From contig JAKSXM010000272.1 of assembly GCA_022575985.1 (NCBI GenBank), positions 25,168,501 through 25,232,500 on the forward strand: DNA of 64,000 bases, in the 5' to 3' direction. The notes below the pieces were generated by a model. The model was not told the DNA's origin. It searched no databases and worked only from the letters and a program-made list of their open reading frames with translations. The stretch comes from Anagrus nilaparvatae. Lineage: Eukaryota > Arthropoda > Insecta > Hymenoptera > Mymaridae. Position 1 is the first letter of the stretch; each line of letters begins with the position of its first letter. The translations under genes were made by a program, and so were the position numbers. Shown piece by piece: positions 1 through 11,535 of the stretch.

Positions 1-2193
1 AAGCTTTCATACCAATCGCTAAGAATAATAATTATAATAGTCAAAATAATTTAATTGTTACTAATTTCTGTTTTTTACATAAAAATTTTCGTTTTATAAA
101 AACTTTTTTCTTTCTTTTATATACTTCAGAAACCATTTCATTTGCGAGAAAAATTAAAAAAAAAAATTTTTAATAGTAAATATTTATTAAAATTATAGGA
201 TTCTGAAAATTTTAGCTGCTAAGCAAATATTTAATCTCATACAGTTTTACAGTGTCGTTTTTAGTTATTAAAAAAGCTGATTCACTAAAATTATTTAGAC
301 AAATAAGATTACCCAATATTTATTGCCTATCTTATTTAAAATTTACAAAAATATCTCGAAAAATATCAACCATCTAATTGTTTTCCAATGCATACGAATT
401 TTTATGAAATTATTTGTCTAAATATTGGTTCTTTATGATTATTTCAAAAATTAAAATAACGTTATTTTATTTTTATAAAAAAAAAAAAAATTAAAATAAA
501 ATAAAATTTATTAAATAAAATCAAAATGAATATAAAAAATATTTTATTTTTACACTTCACTGTATAACACTTCATTAATCAATTATAATAAATCTATTGA
601 ATAACAGTTTTTTTTTTCAATTTTTTGAACAAAGACCTCATGAATTCAAAGGCTTCAATCTTATTTTCAACTATGTTTATATATAAATGACATTTTATTT
701 GATATTATTCACTATCATTCAATATTTTTATAATCTTGACTTGTGACAATAAATGACTGAGATGATTATAATATATTATAAAATATATCATACAGTTGCA
801 TCTTTTTATCTTCTTAAAAAAAAAAATACAACATTAAAGTAGCTATATAAAATAAATTGATGAATGTTGATTCGATGATAGGATTTCAATAGGTTCGTTA
901 AGATTTTTTTTTTCTTTTTTGCTAATAGAAATTTTTATTTTTTATTACATTCTTAAGGTTTATATGGGTATTTTTAGTTAAATTTTCTTGGTAAAAATTT
1001 GGCTGATATTATATTTGCCATAAATTTTGCGACTTGAATTTATATTATTTTGGTTAACAAAATAATTAATTTGCCTAAAGACAGCATACTGTTTGCACTG
1101 TCAATTAGTTAGCTTTTTGAAACCAATTTGAAGAAAATTCATCCTTTAAGTTAATGCAAAATCTCTGTAACTATTTATTCTGAAACAATTTAATGATATT
1201 CAACCTCGAAAGCTTTTAATCAAATTAGTTTATGGTTTTCTAAATTGGTGAACTCAATAATTTAAAAAAAAATATTAAATACGAGTTTAATTTTTGAGAA
1301 AGCAAAAAAAATTTTTGGGCTTCTAGTCTGGATAAAAATGAAATTTATCTTATAAATGTACAATAATAAAAATTAATATATTTCAAGATATTAAACCCGA
1401 AGTATAAAAAAAAATTAATGAAAAAAAATTTTAGGTAGCATAAAATATAAGTCGGAAAAATTTACTACATTAGTTGATTTCAGCTAAAATTACCCATATA
1501 CATATTCAAACATAAATTATATGTCTGTTTTGATACGAGTTACTTTGAATTAGTTGTATACCATATGATTGTTAAAGATGTTCAAGATTCTTATTACTTT
1601 TTTTTTGTATTATGAAAGATAAACTCTTGATAGGTAGTTTGATGTAATGTAATGACTTTGCAGTTTGTTTTCTATGGTATATAAAATTTTATGTTCTATA
1701 TACAATAAATACAGACATACATAATGTTTACGATTTAAAAAAATTTTTAATACTTGTCATTTTACATACCTAACGAAAATTAATTAGGAGAGAGCGAGGC
1801 TAATTATGGGTTGGGGTAATTTGGGGTAATTAGACATATGAATTTTTTGACCATTGAAAAATTTAGTAACATTATTTTTGTATGTAGCAGTAAATCACAA
1901 ATGTCATATTTTATTTCATATCTATTCTTCAAATTTAATTATCAGAAAATTATGATTTAGAAATTAGCAGAATGTTTTGTTTTGTTAGAATATTTTATAC
2001 ACTGCGAAATTATTAACAGCTTATGTTTCTACCCAATTACTTTTACCTAAAAATATATAAGATTCAAAAAATTGTACCAAAATGTCCCCAACTCTCTTAA
2101 TTTTACATTCAATAAAATTGCTAATTTAATTAATTAATTAAAAAAATGTATTTTAAAAAAATGCTAATTAATTAAATTTTTTGTTTGTTACAG
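1..2193 (+). other. 5' intron sequence of the zinc-finger gene
   Basis: The first zinc-finger exon in the window opens in phase 0 without an initiator Met, straight after a pyrimidine-rich tract and CAG at 2191-2193. The sequence to its left therefore reads as intron, and the start codon lies outside the window. No coding exon, RNA gene or transposon with clear ends is visible here; the stretch is AT-rich with short A and T runs. A small unique exon could be missed by eye. Confidence 0.6.
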
Positions 2194-5100
2194 GAACGTA
2201 CACCAGAGTTACCAATAGTACCTTTAATTAACACTTATAGTAATTCATGTTCACCAACATGTACAATTAATCAAAGATATTACAATATATCACCAACGTC
2301 TCAACCAACAGATTTAACATCAGCATTTATTAAAAAAAATAATTTAATATTCAATAACAACAATAATAATAATGAAATAAAACAAAAAGATGAAAATTAT
2401 CAATACAACAATAACAACAATTATTACGATACTGAAACATCGAAAATATCATCAATAAATATATATTCAGATAGATTAATAAAACCAATAGCAATAAATA
2501 ATCAATTAAAAATTGAAAATAATGGTATTAAATTAATAGATAATAAAAAAACAGTTATTAATAGTACAAAAAAAGAATTATCATTACCAGTTAGTAGATT
2601 ATGTGATTCTTTAGATGATGAACCAAAAATTGTTGATGATAAAAATTTTAAAAATGATAATTTATTATGTAGTGATAAGAATAATAATAATAATGATGCT
2701 AGTAATGGATCTGATTTAATAAATATTGGAAATAATAATAATAATAATGAGGGGTTACAAGAAGAACATAAATGTGAACAATGTGGAAAATCATTTGTTA
2801 CTAAAGCATCTTTAAAGGTATAAATTTGGTTTTTTTTAATGAAAATTAAAGGTTCAACATTAAAAAATTAATTTTTTCTTATGAAATGTAGTTTTTTAGT
2901 AAGATTTATAGCTATAGAAAATCGTGTAAAATAAAGAAATATAAGTTGAACTTTTTCTATGTTCGTAAACTCAATATTTATAGATAATTTCAAAATTTTA
3001 ATCAGGTATTAAAAAATAGTTGATTTTTTAATGATTTGGTATATATATCTACCTACTCATAATTAGCCAAATTACCTTTGATGTACCCGACGAATTTTCG
3101 ATAGATCTCTTTAGATCTCCAGAGATCAAAAGAGATCTCTAGAGATCAAAAGAGATCAAAAGAGATCAAAAGAAATCTCCGGAGATCTCTAGAGATCTAA
3201 ATAGATCGAAAAATTGGGGAGATCTAAAGAGATCTTGAGAGATCTGCGGAATGAAAAAAAAAATTAGGAAAATTTTTAAATGTCATTTAAAATCATTAAA
3301 TGAAGGTATTAAAGGATAATTTGATTTTTTTTATGCCTTTTGAATAATTTCAAGGAAATAGGACCTGGTCAATGAATAAAAAATGTCAAAGTACTTAAAT
3401 ATGTATAATTTTATTAACAACATATTATTTAAAGTTTATGGTATTTAATAGGTATTTAACATCTTTCAGTTTTACATTTGAACTGTTTTTTTCACTCTTT
3501 TTTTCAACATTTTAATAAAGATAAAAAACTTGAAATTTTTAATTTCATCAAAATGACAAAAAAAACCGTATGGTGGGGTGTTTTCTACACTAAAAAATGC
3601 CTACGAATTTCCTATCCGGACCTTCTATCCAGCTACTTTAAGCATTTGCTGTCAATATTTTCATATTTTCAATATTGTCTTGATTTTTATAATGCATTTC
3701 CTTAAAATTATGACATTGAAAAACGACAAAACTCGATTTTTCTCATATAAGGCGTAGTCGAATTTCTGGGGAAAAAATATACAAGAGCCTCTTGTAAATA
3801 ATATTCAGAAAAACATATTTTGAAAACTGATAACCTTTTATAATGGATTTCCTCAAAATTGGGACCCTGAAACACGACAAAAATCAATTTTACTCATATA
3901 AGAGGTAATCAAAAGCGAAAATAAATGGTTTCATCTGATTCCTGGGGAAAAAATACAGAAGTATCTTTAGTAAATAATATTTAGGAAATTTTATTTTGTA
4001 AACAAATAAACTTTTTTGATTGTTTCCTTAAAATTGGAACCCTAAAACACGAAAAAAATCGATTTTTCTCATATAAGAAGTGGTCAAAAGCTAAAATTAA
4101 TGGTTTGATCGGATTTCTGGGGAAAAAATACATAAGTTCCTTTAGTAAATAATATTCAGAAAAATTTATTTTGTAAACTATTATACTTTTATGATTGATT
4201 CCCTTAAAATTGGGACACCAAAACATGACAAAAGTCGATTTTTCTCATATAAGAAGTGATCAAAAGCTAAAATAAATGGTTTCATCGGATTTATGGGAAA
4301 AAGTATACAAGACCTTCTTTTAAATAATAATCAGAAAAACTTATTTTGAAAACTGCTAACTTTTTATAATAGATTTCCTTAAAATTGGGACCCTAAAAAC
4401 CAATAAAATCGATTTTTCTCCTATAAATCGTGGTCAAAAGCTAAAATAAATGATTCCATCGAATTCTTAGGGAAAAAATAGACAAGTCCCTCTTGTTATT
4501 AATATACAGAAAAATTTATTCAGAAAACTACAAAACTTTTAAAATTGGTCCCCTTAAAATTTGGACCCTAAAAGGCAACGAAAATCGATTTTTCTCCTAT
4601 AAAACGTGGTCAAAAACTAAAATAAATGGTTTCATCGGATTGCTGGGGAAAAAATACTAAAGTATATCAATCGGAACATAATTTTAAACGTAATTTTAAT
4701 CCACTGGAAAAACTGAAAGTTTTGAGAAAATCCCAATTTTAAGGAGGCCTCGAAGGAGGCCAAAAAAAAACTTTCGAGCGGTATCGTGGGCTCAAAAATC
4801 GATGTTTTGGTCTAAATCCAACGCGAAACTTATTTTTTTTATTTATACACGGTGATTCCGAAACAGTAGTAGTTGCGCGCGCACATTAGTAAGCGCGAAA
4901 TATAATTTTAAAAATTTTCACAGTGGAGCCACAACATTTCAAATAAAATAATAAAATGGTAAAGAAGTTTAGGTAATTACCATCTAAACTTCTTTACCAT
5001 TTTATTATTTTATTTGAAATGTTGTGGCTCCACTGTGAAAATTTTTAAAATTATATTTCGCGCTTACTAATGTGCGCGCGCAACTACTACTGTTTCGGAA

Positions 5101-7700
5101 TCACCGTGTATTTTAGAGTTCTGCAGGCGCGTTAGGAATCCCGGATACTTCGAAAAAAAAGCCAGTCTTAAAAAAAAATTCAAATCATCATTATTCAAAT
5201 TATGAAAATATTTACAGCAAACGCTTAAGGTAGCTAGATAGAAGGTCCGGATAGAAAATTCGTAGACATTTTTTAGTGTAGAAAAGACCCTAACATACAG
5301 TTTTTTTTGTCATTTTGATCGCATAATAAAACGCTTCCAGGTCACCGTGAGTTATATGAAATTATAAATGAAATTATAAAATTTTTATTTTTTTTAGTAA
5401 ATAAAATAAAAATGTGATAAAATTTAAAAAAAAATGTTTATTTTAGTTATTAGATTGTTTTTATAATTGTAAATCAACTTTAAATTAAAAATTTCAAGTT
5501 TTTTATCTTTATTAAAATGTTGAAAAAAAGAGTGAAAAAAACAGTTCAAATGTAAAACTGAAAGATGTTAAATACCTATTAAATACCATAAAATTTAAAT
5601 AATATGTTGTTAATAAAATTATACATATTTAAGTACCTTGACATTTTTTATTCATTGACCAGGTCCTATTTCCTTGAAATTATTCAAAAGGCATAAAAAA
5701 AATCAAATTATCCTTTAATACCTTCATTTAATGATTTTAAATGACATTTAAAAATTTTCCTAATTTTTTTTTTCATTCCGCAGATCTCTCAAGATCTCTT
5801 TAGATCTCCCCAATTTTTCGATCTATTTAGATCTCTAGAGATCTCCGGAGATCTCTTTTGATCTCTTTTGATCTCTAGAGATCTCTTTTGATCTCTGGAG
5901 ATCTAAAGAGATCTATCGAAAATTCGTCGGGTAAATAAATTAAATAAAATTTTTCGCTTGTGGCTAGAATTACTTTGTTTTCTTGCTCAAAAGATTGCAA
6001 ATGGCTAAAAACGTAACGGAAATTGTAAACAAAATTTTATTTTTGGTTATTTAGGATAATATGCACACAGCAGTTTTTACAATAAAAAAAAAATTTGTTA
6101 TTGATTTTCTTTACTTTTCAATTAATTTGTAATCTTTTGGAGCAAGTAAAAAAATTCCACTAGCCACAAGAGGAATTTCGTTGACCACAAATAAAATATT
6201 TCCGCTTGCGGCAAATGGATTTTTTTGCAGTGAATTTAAATCGATTTCACGGAAGTTGCAAATTAACATGAAGAAATAAAACAGTATAGGATGTATAACA
6301 CGCTCATGATGCAGCGAACGTGTTAAAGTATCAAAATGATTTTGTCATTTCTGTTATTTTAGCGCGTAGTCTTATTGTTTTAGCATGGATACACGACGTT
6401 CCACAAATTCTTTTTTTTTATTTTCGGTTTCAACGGTTGCAAATTACTTGAAACGTAAAGAAAATTGTAAAATTACATTAGCGTGATTATCACAGCACGA
6501 GTGCTGGGTGATGCCGGGCGTGAGAGATATGAATTTTTGTTAGTTTCTAAAGTTTTTCATCCAGTTAATTATATTTTTTCGCCTGTCTAGACAGAGTCTG
6601 GAAAATCCGCGCCAAGTGTTACGACTAGGAAGGCAAAAGAAACCTTTTTGCTCAATTGGAATATGCGCGCAATGGCATTATGAGATTCGAATAAAATTTT
6701 TGAACAAGAAAATAATAAAATTCTTTACGTTTTAAAACATTTGCAATGGTTTGATAAAAAAGAATCTGTTTGCCATAAGTGGATTTCCATTTACCGATAA
6801 TTAGCAGATTTTTTTCAGCATAAAATAGTTATTTATTTAAAATTTAAATTCCAAAAGAATTTTTTTTGTTGTTGTTTGTAGGTTCATAGTAGAACTCATT
6901 CCGGTGAAAAACCATTTCGGTGTGCTGATTGTGGTAAACAATTTTCCCAATTGCGAAACTACAAATATCATCGAAGTGTACACGAAGGCACCCGTGAATT
7001 TGCAGCAACATGTCCAGAATGTGGTAAATATTTCAACGACCGTGGTTATTTAAGTTCGCATATGAAAATTCACCGTAATCGTAAAGAATATGGTTGTACA
7101 GAATGTGGTAAAAGTTTTAATCAAAGAGTAGCATACAATATGCACGTTAGAATTCATACAGGTGTTAAACCACATCAATGTGAACAATGTGGTAAAGCAT
7201 TTTCACGTAAAATGTTACTTAAACAACATTTAAGAACACATTCCGGTGAACGTCCATATCAATGTCAAGTTTGTCATAAAGCATTTGCTGATCGTTCAAA
7301 TATGACATTACATACAAGATTACATTCTGGATTAAAACCATATCAATGTACATTATGTTCAAAAGCATTTACTAAAAAACATCATTTAAAAACACATTTA
7401 AATTATCATACAGGTACTAAACCATATTCTTGTCCAAATTGTGATTTAAGATTTTCTCAAAGTAGCAATATGAGAACTCATTTTAAAAAATGTACTTTAA
7501 GTAAACAAATTGTTAATAATAATAATAATAGTAATAATAACAATAATATTATTAATAACAGTAATAATACACAAGCACCAAGTAGTAGAGTAGCACTAAC
7601 ACCACCTAATTCAGATCAAGAATCAAATATTTTAACACCAATAGCTAGCAATAATAATATTATTTTAGAAACTCAAAAATCAACAATTTTAAATTTGTAA
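2194..7700 (+). CDS. C2H2 zinc-finger protein, last two exons (5' end outside window)
   Basis: Two exons join in frame: 2194-2817 (208 codons) and 6882-7700 (272 codons plus stop). Donor GTATAA follows 2817 and acceptor TTTGTAG precedes 6882. The junction falls between codons inside finger 1, which is completed only by splicing, so the intron is well supported. The first exon encodes a low-complexity Asn-rich linker with several poly-Asn runs. Eight fingers follow with TGEKP-like linkers: CEQC, CADC, CPEC, CTEC, CEQC, CQVC, CTLC and CPNC. The last has H-x3-C instead of H-x3-H, so it is a C2HC variant. A second poly-Asn tail of about 65 residues ends the protein. The expected role is a sequence-specific nuclear DNA-binding regulator; the target is unknown. 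It is convergent with odorant receptor A. Its intron carries a 2.8-kb foldback. I do not recognise an orthologue with confidence, so no symbol is given. Confidence 0.88.
3102..3245. repeat. Dense GATC short-period array (mirrored at 5781-5917)
   Basis: About 140 bp consist almost entirely of variants of AGAGATCAAA, AGAGATCTCT and TAGAGATCTA, with more than a dozen GATC tetramers at roughly 10-bp spacing. The same array appears in inverted orientation in the right arm, so it was part of the foldback arm before or during arm duplication. It is self-complementary at short range (AGATCT cores) as well as across the element. Function is unknown. Confidence 0.8.
3690..4665. repeat. About 175-bp tandem repeat, six diverged units
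   Basis: Recurring landmarks are CTTAAAATTGGGACCCTAAA, then TCGATTTTTCTCATATAAG, a GGTCAAAAGCTAAAATAAATG-like stretch and TTCTGGGGAAAAAATA. They begin near 3703, 3853, 4027, 4203, 4379 and 4553. The later spacing is 174-176 bp; the first unit is shorter at about 150 bp. The units diverge noticeably, so the array is not fresh. It fills the interior of the 3085-5932 foldback and is non-coding. Confidence 0.8.
4848..5108. mobile_element. Perfect-hairpin MITE, 125-nt arms
   Basis: The left arm 4848-4972 and right arm 4984-5108 are exact reverse complements as far as I can read, with an 11-nt spacer. The ends read CACGGTGATTCCGAAACAG. TA dinucleotides flank both ends (4846-4847 and 5109-5110), fitting a TA target duplication. 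The arms contain GCGCGCGC, unusual in this AT-rich window. It sits inside the larger foldback, so it is a nested and probably young insertion. Two other elements here share the CACGG terminus (59174-60144 and 60622-62076). Confidence 0.88.
5936..6836. repeat. Degenerate CACTG/CGCTTG-type MITE remnants
   Basis: Two blocks, about 5940-6240 and 6395-6836, carry worn versions of words seen in the cleaner element at 26654-26976: TTCCGCTTG, GTGGCTAG, TTGCAAATGNCTNAAAACGT and GCAAGCGGATTTTTTT. In both blocks the words on the left recur inverted on the right. They fill the 3' part of the zinc-finger intron before the acceptor at 6881. Boundaries are approximate. Confidence 0.5.
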
Positions 7701-9567
7701 TTACTTATAAGCCATTATAAAAATTCATAGAATTAATTTTTGTGATTTATATTAAGCTTTTTTTGTAAATAAAAATAAAATTTATTATATATTTAATTTT
7801 TAATACATTTATTTAACTGTTGTAATATTTTACATAGAATTTTATAAGTAAAGAATTTATTTACTCGTTCATTCATTATAAACATTATCACTCAAATTAT
7901 TTTAGACAAAATTTACAAAGATTTTTATAAAACTTTTGCTTGCATAGTTTCGTCAAAAAGGCCAGGGATTGATGGTAATAGCCTTAAATCAACAAAAACA
8001 ACCCCTTTTTAGGGTTTTTTGCAAAATTTTTTAACTAAAGCAACGATTATACAAACAATTAGAAAAAAAAATGTTATTGTATTTTCCAATTTTTATAATT
8101 TTGGGGGTAGTTTTCAGCCCCAGTAATTACCCCTTATATCCCAATTTTGGTACGCTATAAAATATTCCCAATATTTTTTTTATATTATATCAAAAAAATG
8201 CAATCTTTTAGTTAATTGTAACTTTACTTACAATATATTGCAAAAAAAGGGTAGTTTTTCTGATTTAAGGGTGTTGCATACTATTCCAGATCTTTTAAGC
8301 CCTGGATTCGGATTCAGTGACTCAAAAAACATATATTAAAGTAAATCTTAAAGTGAAAATTTAATGCATGTTGATGAATATTGAAGCTATACATGCTTGT
8401 TTAATTTACGGTTATTACTTCTGGTTTTCATTTAAAACTTAAACCACATATCATTTCAAAAAAGTTTTTTTTTACATATTTGGTTTAAATAACTTATCAA
8501 TATAACTTATAAAAATTTTTAATTTTAATAAATCAATTATGATTTTGCTTCAAATTCAAGCGCAAAAATATTCTGTTTATATTCCGCATAAATGAATGAA
8601 CAAGTTAAATCATATTTCACAAACTATTTAAAATATTGTTATTTTATTTCATTATGTAAATTTTTTAAATATTTAATTTTGTTATGTTTTATTATTATAA
8701 AAATACAAACCTTCAGCCTGTTTCATTACTGCATAAAGTAGGTATTTTCGGAAAATTTCTTTACCTATTATTTGATCAAAAGGTGTCTCAATACTGATTA
8801 ATCGCAAAAGTTAAAATTTAAATTGAAAAAAAAAAAGGGCATATTAACCAGTTAATGTCTAATCAAACATACTTGGACCGATGAGCATTACATAATTAAA
8901 CCTTCATTAGGGGCTTTACATCGTATTTTCTAAGGGTTCAAAGTAAAAACTGACTTCAGAAATAGAAAGAGCGACTAAAATTACTTACTAAATCAAAGCT
9001 TTAGCCCAAAACATTCATTTTTTTATATTAAAATTCATTTGTCCAAGAATGGTCGATTAGGCGCTGATGGATTAAAAATTATCAATAATAGCAGTTTTCG
9101 TATTAAATTTAAGAATTTTTAAAATCATTATTACTAGTACAGTAATGAAATACAATGGCTAAATATAAAAATGTAAAATATATATAAAATACATCTTTTA
9201 TTAAATTATAAGCAAACGTACTCTAAGTAAAATTTTTAATATTTGAGCCTATTTGAACCAAAACGCTTTAAATCAATCGGATTAATTATTTAAGAATTAA
9301 TAAGTAAAATCAAATGTTTTACAAGCTAAACCATTTTGGATCACAAAGGCTCATACATTAGTACACTAATTATTATATTTTATAAAACAAATGCAATAAA
9401 AGAATGTTATTTACTTGATTTTTTGTTATTAGAATAAATGAAAAAAAAAATTTATCCAAGTTATAAAATTACAGTTTTTTTATTAAAATTTTTTTCCTAA
9501 ACGACTTTACGGTAATAAATTTAACCTGATTGCAGAGATTCCTACTGACGTAAGTTTCTTATTGAAA
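7701..9567. other. Zinc-finger 3' UTR and flank, conserved in unit C
   Basis: AATAAA signals lie at 7768-7773 and 7774-7779, about 70 bp after the stop, and are the likely polyadenylation signals. From 7701 the sequence aligns with 55828-57552 downstream of the broken zinc-finger copy, with many small indels. From about 9190 it also aligns with 29850-30190 in unit B. I see no coding exon here. Confidence 0.7.
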
Positions 9568-11535
9568 GGAGGCGGTGTAAAATATGCCGATTTTTACCCA
9601 AGAAGAGACACGTTCCAACTATGCATAAAATAACTAAGTTTCATCCCTTGTACACAAAAATAATATTTATAGTTTCTGAAATGCATGGGAAATATAAAAC
9701 AAATTAAATTTTTTTCTCAAACCAGCTAATATTTAAAAATTTTGAAATGCAACCTCTGATAAGAATAGCAGCTACCAGCTTTACTCCCTATACGTTTTTT
9801 TGGTTGCTAATTACAAAAATTCAGGTTTTAAATAGTGAAAATTGGCATAGCACCCTAATGCATGCTAAAACTAACCTTTTTGGAGGTGATACAATTTTTT
9901 AATACAAACTTGAAAACATTTTGTTAATTTTATAAACGCTGCATGTTTTCTGTAATTTAACAAAAAATGTAACCAGTTTATAAATAATTTAAAAGTAAAA
10001 TAATACAATATAATTATAATATGGTAACCTTAAATCTAAAAAAAGTAGAAAATGTGGATATCGTTAAAAAGATCTAAAAATAATTTTTTTATTTTACAAA
10101 AATATCTTCAAAATATCCTGTTCATAATTCCGCTGGTAAAGGTGCTTTCAGGTTTTATATGGCATATCCAAAATACCATAAAATGGTTGCCACATGAGAG
10201 CAACATCCTACAACAGGTTTTGATTTTTCATAACATAATTTGCAAAATAAATCACCTTGAGAACACTTCTCCATAGTAAGAGCAGAATAATTTAATTTTT
10301 AAATAAATTATCTATTCATTTTTTAGTAGATATAATATTTATAGTATCTTAATGACATTTTAATTGCGAGAAAAATATAATATAATTGAAAAAAAGTCTC
10401 AAAAGATAAAAGCCCTACTTTTTAATTTTATGTGATTTATTCGTAAAATAATCTTTTTTATAATTAAAAAAATATCTACACTGTAAAAAGTTACTTTCTT
10501 TTATTAACAAAAAAATTAGAACATTTTCGAAAAATTAGTAAATTTTCGAAAAAATTTGTAAATATACGAAAAAAATCGTATAATTACTAAATTTAGTATA
10601 TTAACGAAAAATTCGAATATTCTCGATTTTTTTTGTGAATTCGCAAGAAAAATAGATAATTTACAATTTTTTTTCGAAAATTTTCAAAAAATAGTTGTAA
10701 ATTCACGAAAAATAATTGTGAATTTACAACTTTTTTTGTAAATTCACAAAAAAAATCGAGAATTCTCGAATTTTTTGATAATATACTAAATTTAGTAAAT
10801 TTACAATTTTTTTCAAATATTTACAAATTTTTTTGAATATTTACTAATTTTTCGAAAAAATTCTAATTTTTTTGTAAATCTAAGAAAGTTACTTTTTACA
10901 GTGTATTATATAAAGTGTATTATATATATTTAGTTTTATATAAAGAGTAAAAAAATTTATTTCACAAAATTATTTACCATATTATTTATCATTTGAAACT
11001 AAAAACATTAAAAAAAACTATCCAATTTTTAACTTTTTTTTCAGATAAAAATCTACTAGACTATGTTTTTATTGTACTATCGCTGTTATACGAATTATAA
11101 ATAACTCTTTTGGTAAGCTAATTTTTAGTGATTGATATGTTGGTTAAAATTTTAAATAAATAACAGTAAATATTCAACGTTTATTAAATTTAACGAGATT
11201 TTTTCAGGATTGTATTAAAAAATTGTAAAAAGTCACCCCCAAAAAGGGTAGTTTTTACATGTATTAGGGTGCTATTCCAATTTTCTGTAAATAAGACCTC
11301 AATTTTTGTAATTAGCAACCCAAAAAAAGTATTGGGAGTAAACCTGGTAGGTGCTATTCTTATCAGAGGTTGCATTTTAAAATTTTTAAATAATAGCTGT
11401 TTTAAGAAAAAAATTTAATTTTTTTCAGAAACTATAAATATTATTTTCGTATAAAAATGGTGACACTTAGTTATTTTATGTATAAACGGAAGTGTGTCTT
11501 CTGAGGCAAAAATCGGCATATTTTACACCGCCTTC
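9568..11535. mobile_element. Foldback element shared by units A and C, absent from B
   Basis: The ends read GGAGGCGGTGTAAAATATGC and its near-complement GCATATTTTACACCGCCTTC. The arms of roughly 350-400 bp (about 9568-9960 and 11170-11535) match in inverted orientation, and unit B has the uninterrupted flank near 30198. Unit C carries the same element at 57553-59090. A CACTG-type MITE (10479-10903) is inserted in the A copy only. Short open frames in the arms, such as one beginning MQPLIRIA, are arm sequence and not genes. Confidence 0.75.
10479..10903. mobile_element. CACTG-ended MITE with TA duplication
   Basis: The termini are CACTGTAAAAAGTTACTTTC and its complement, flanked by TA on both sides. 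The interior is a dense palindrome-like run of TTTACGAAAAAAT-type words. The C-unit homologue near 58230 lacks it, which gives an empty site. Relatives are at 42643-42979 and, split by a nested insertion, at 45403-47318. Confidence 0.85.

Larger units (their letters stand above)
3085..5932. mobile_element. Long-armed foldback element in the zinc-finger intron
   Basis: The ends are inverted copies starting ACCCGACGAATTTTCGATAG at 3085 and its complement ending at 5932. The arms match for at least 600 bp: left about 3085-3690, right about 5187-5932. The right arm carries a roughly 100-bp extra segment near 5330-5440. Between the arms lie a tandem array of about 175-bp units and a separate perfect hairpin insertion (4848-5108). 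No transposase frame is visible. The arms outside the internal arrays differ only by scattered substitutions. I infer a foldback or MITE-like DNA transposon; the superfamily is unassigned. Confidence 0.8.

Noticed and set aside
3102..3245. Regular short repeats that could suggest a CRISPR array
   Set aside because: Units are about 10 bp with no spacers, the array is mirrored in the other arm of a foldback, and the genome is eukaryotic.
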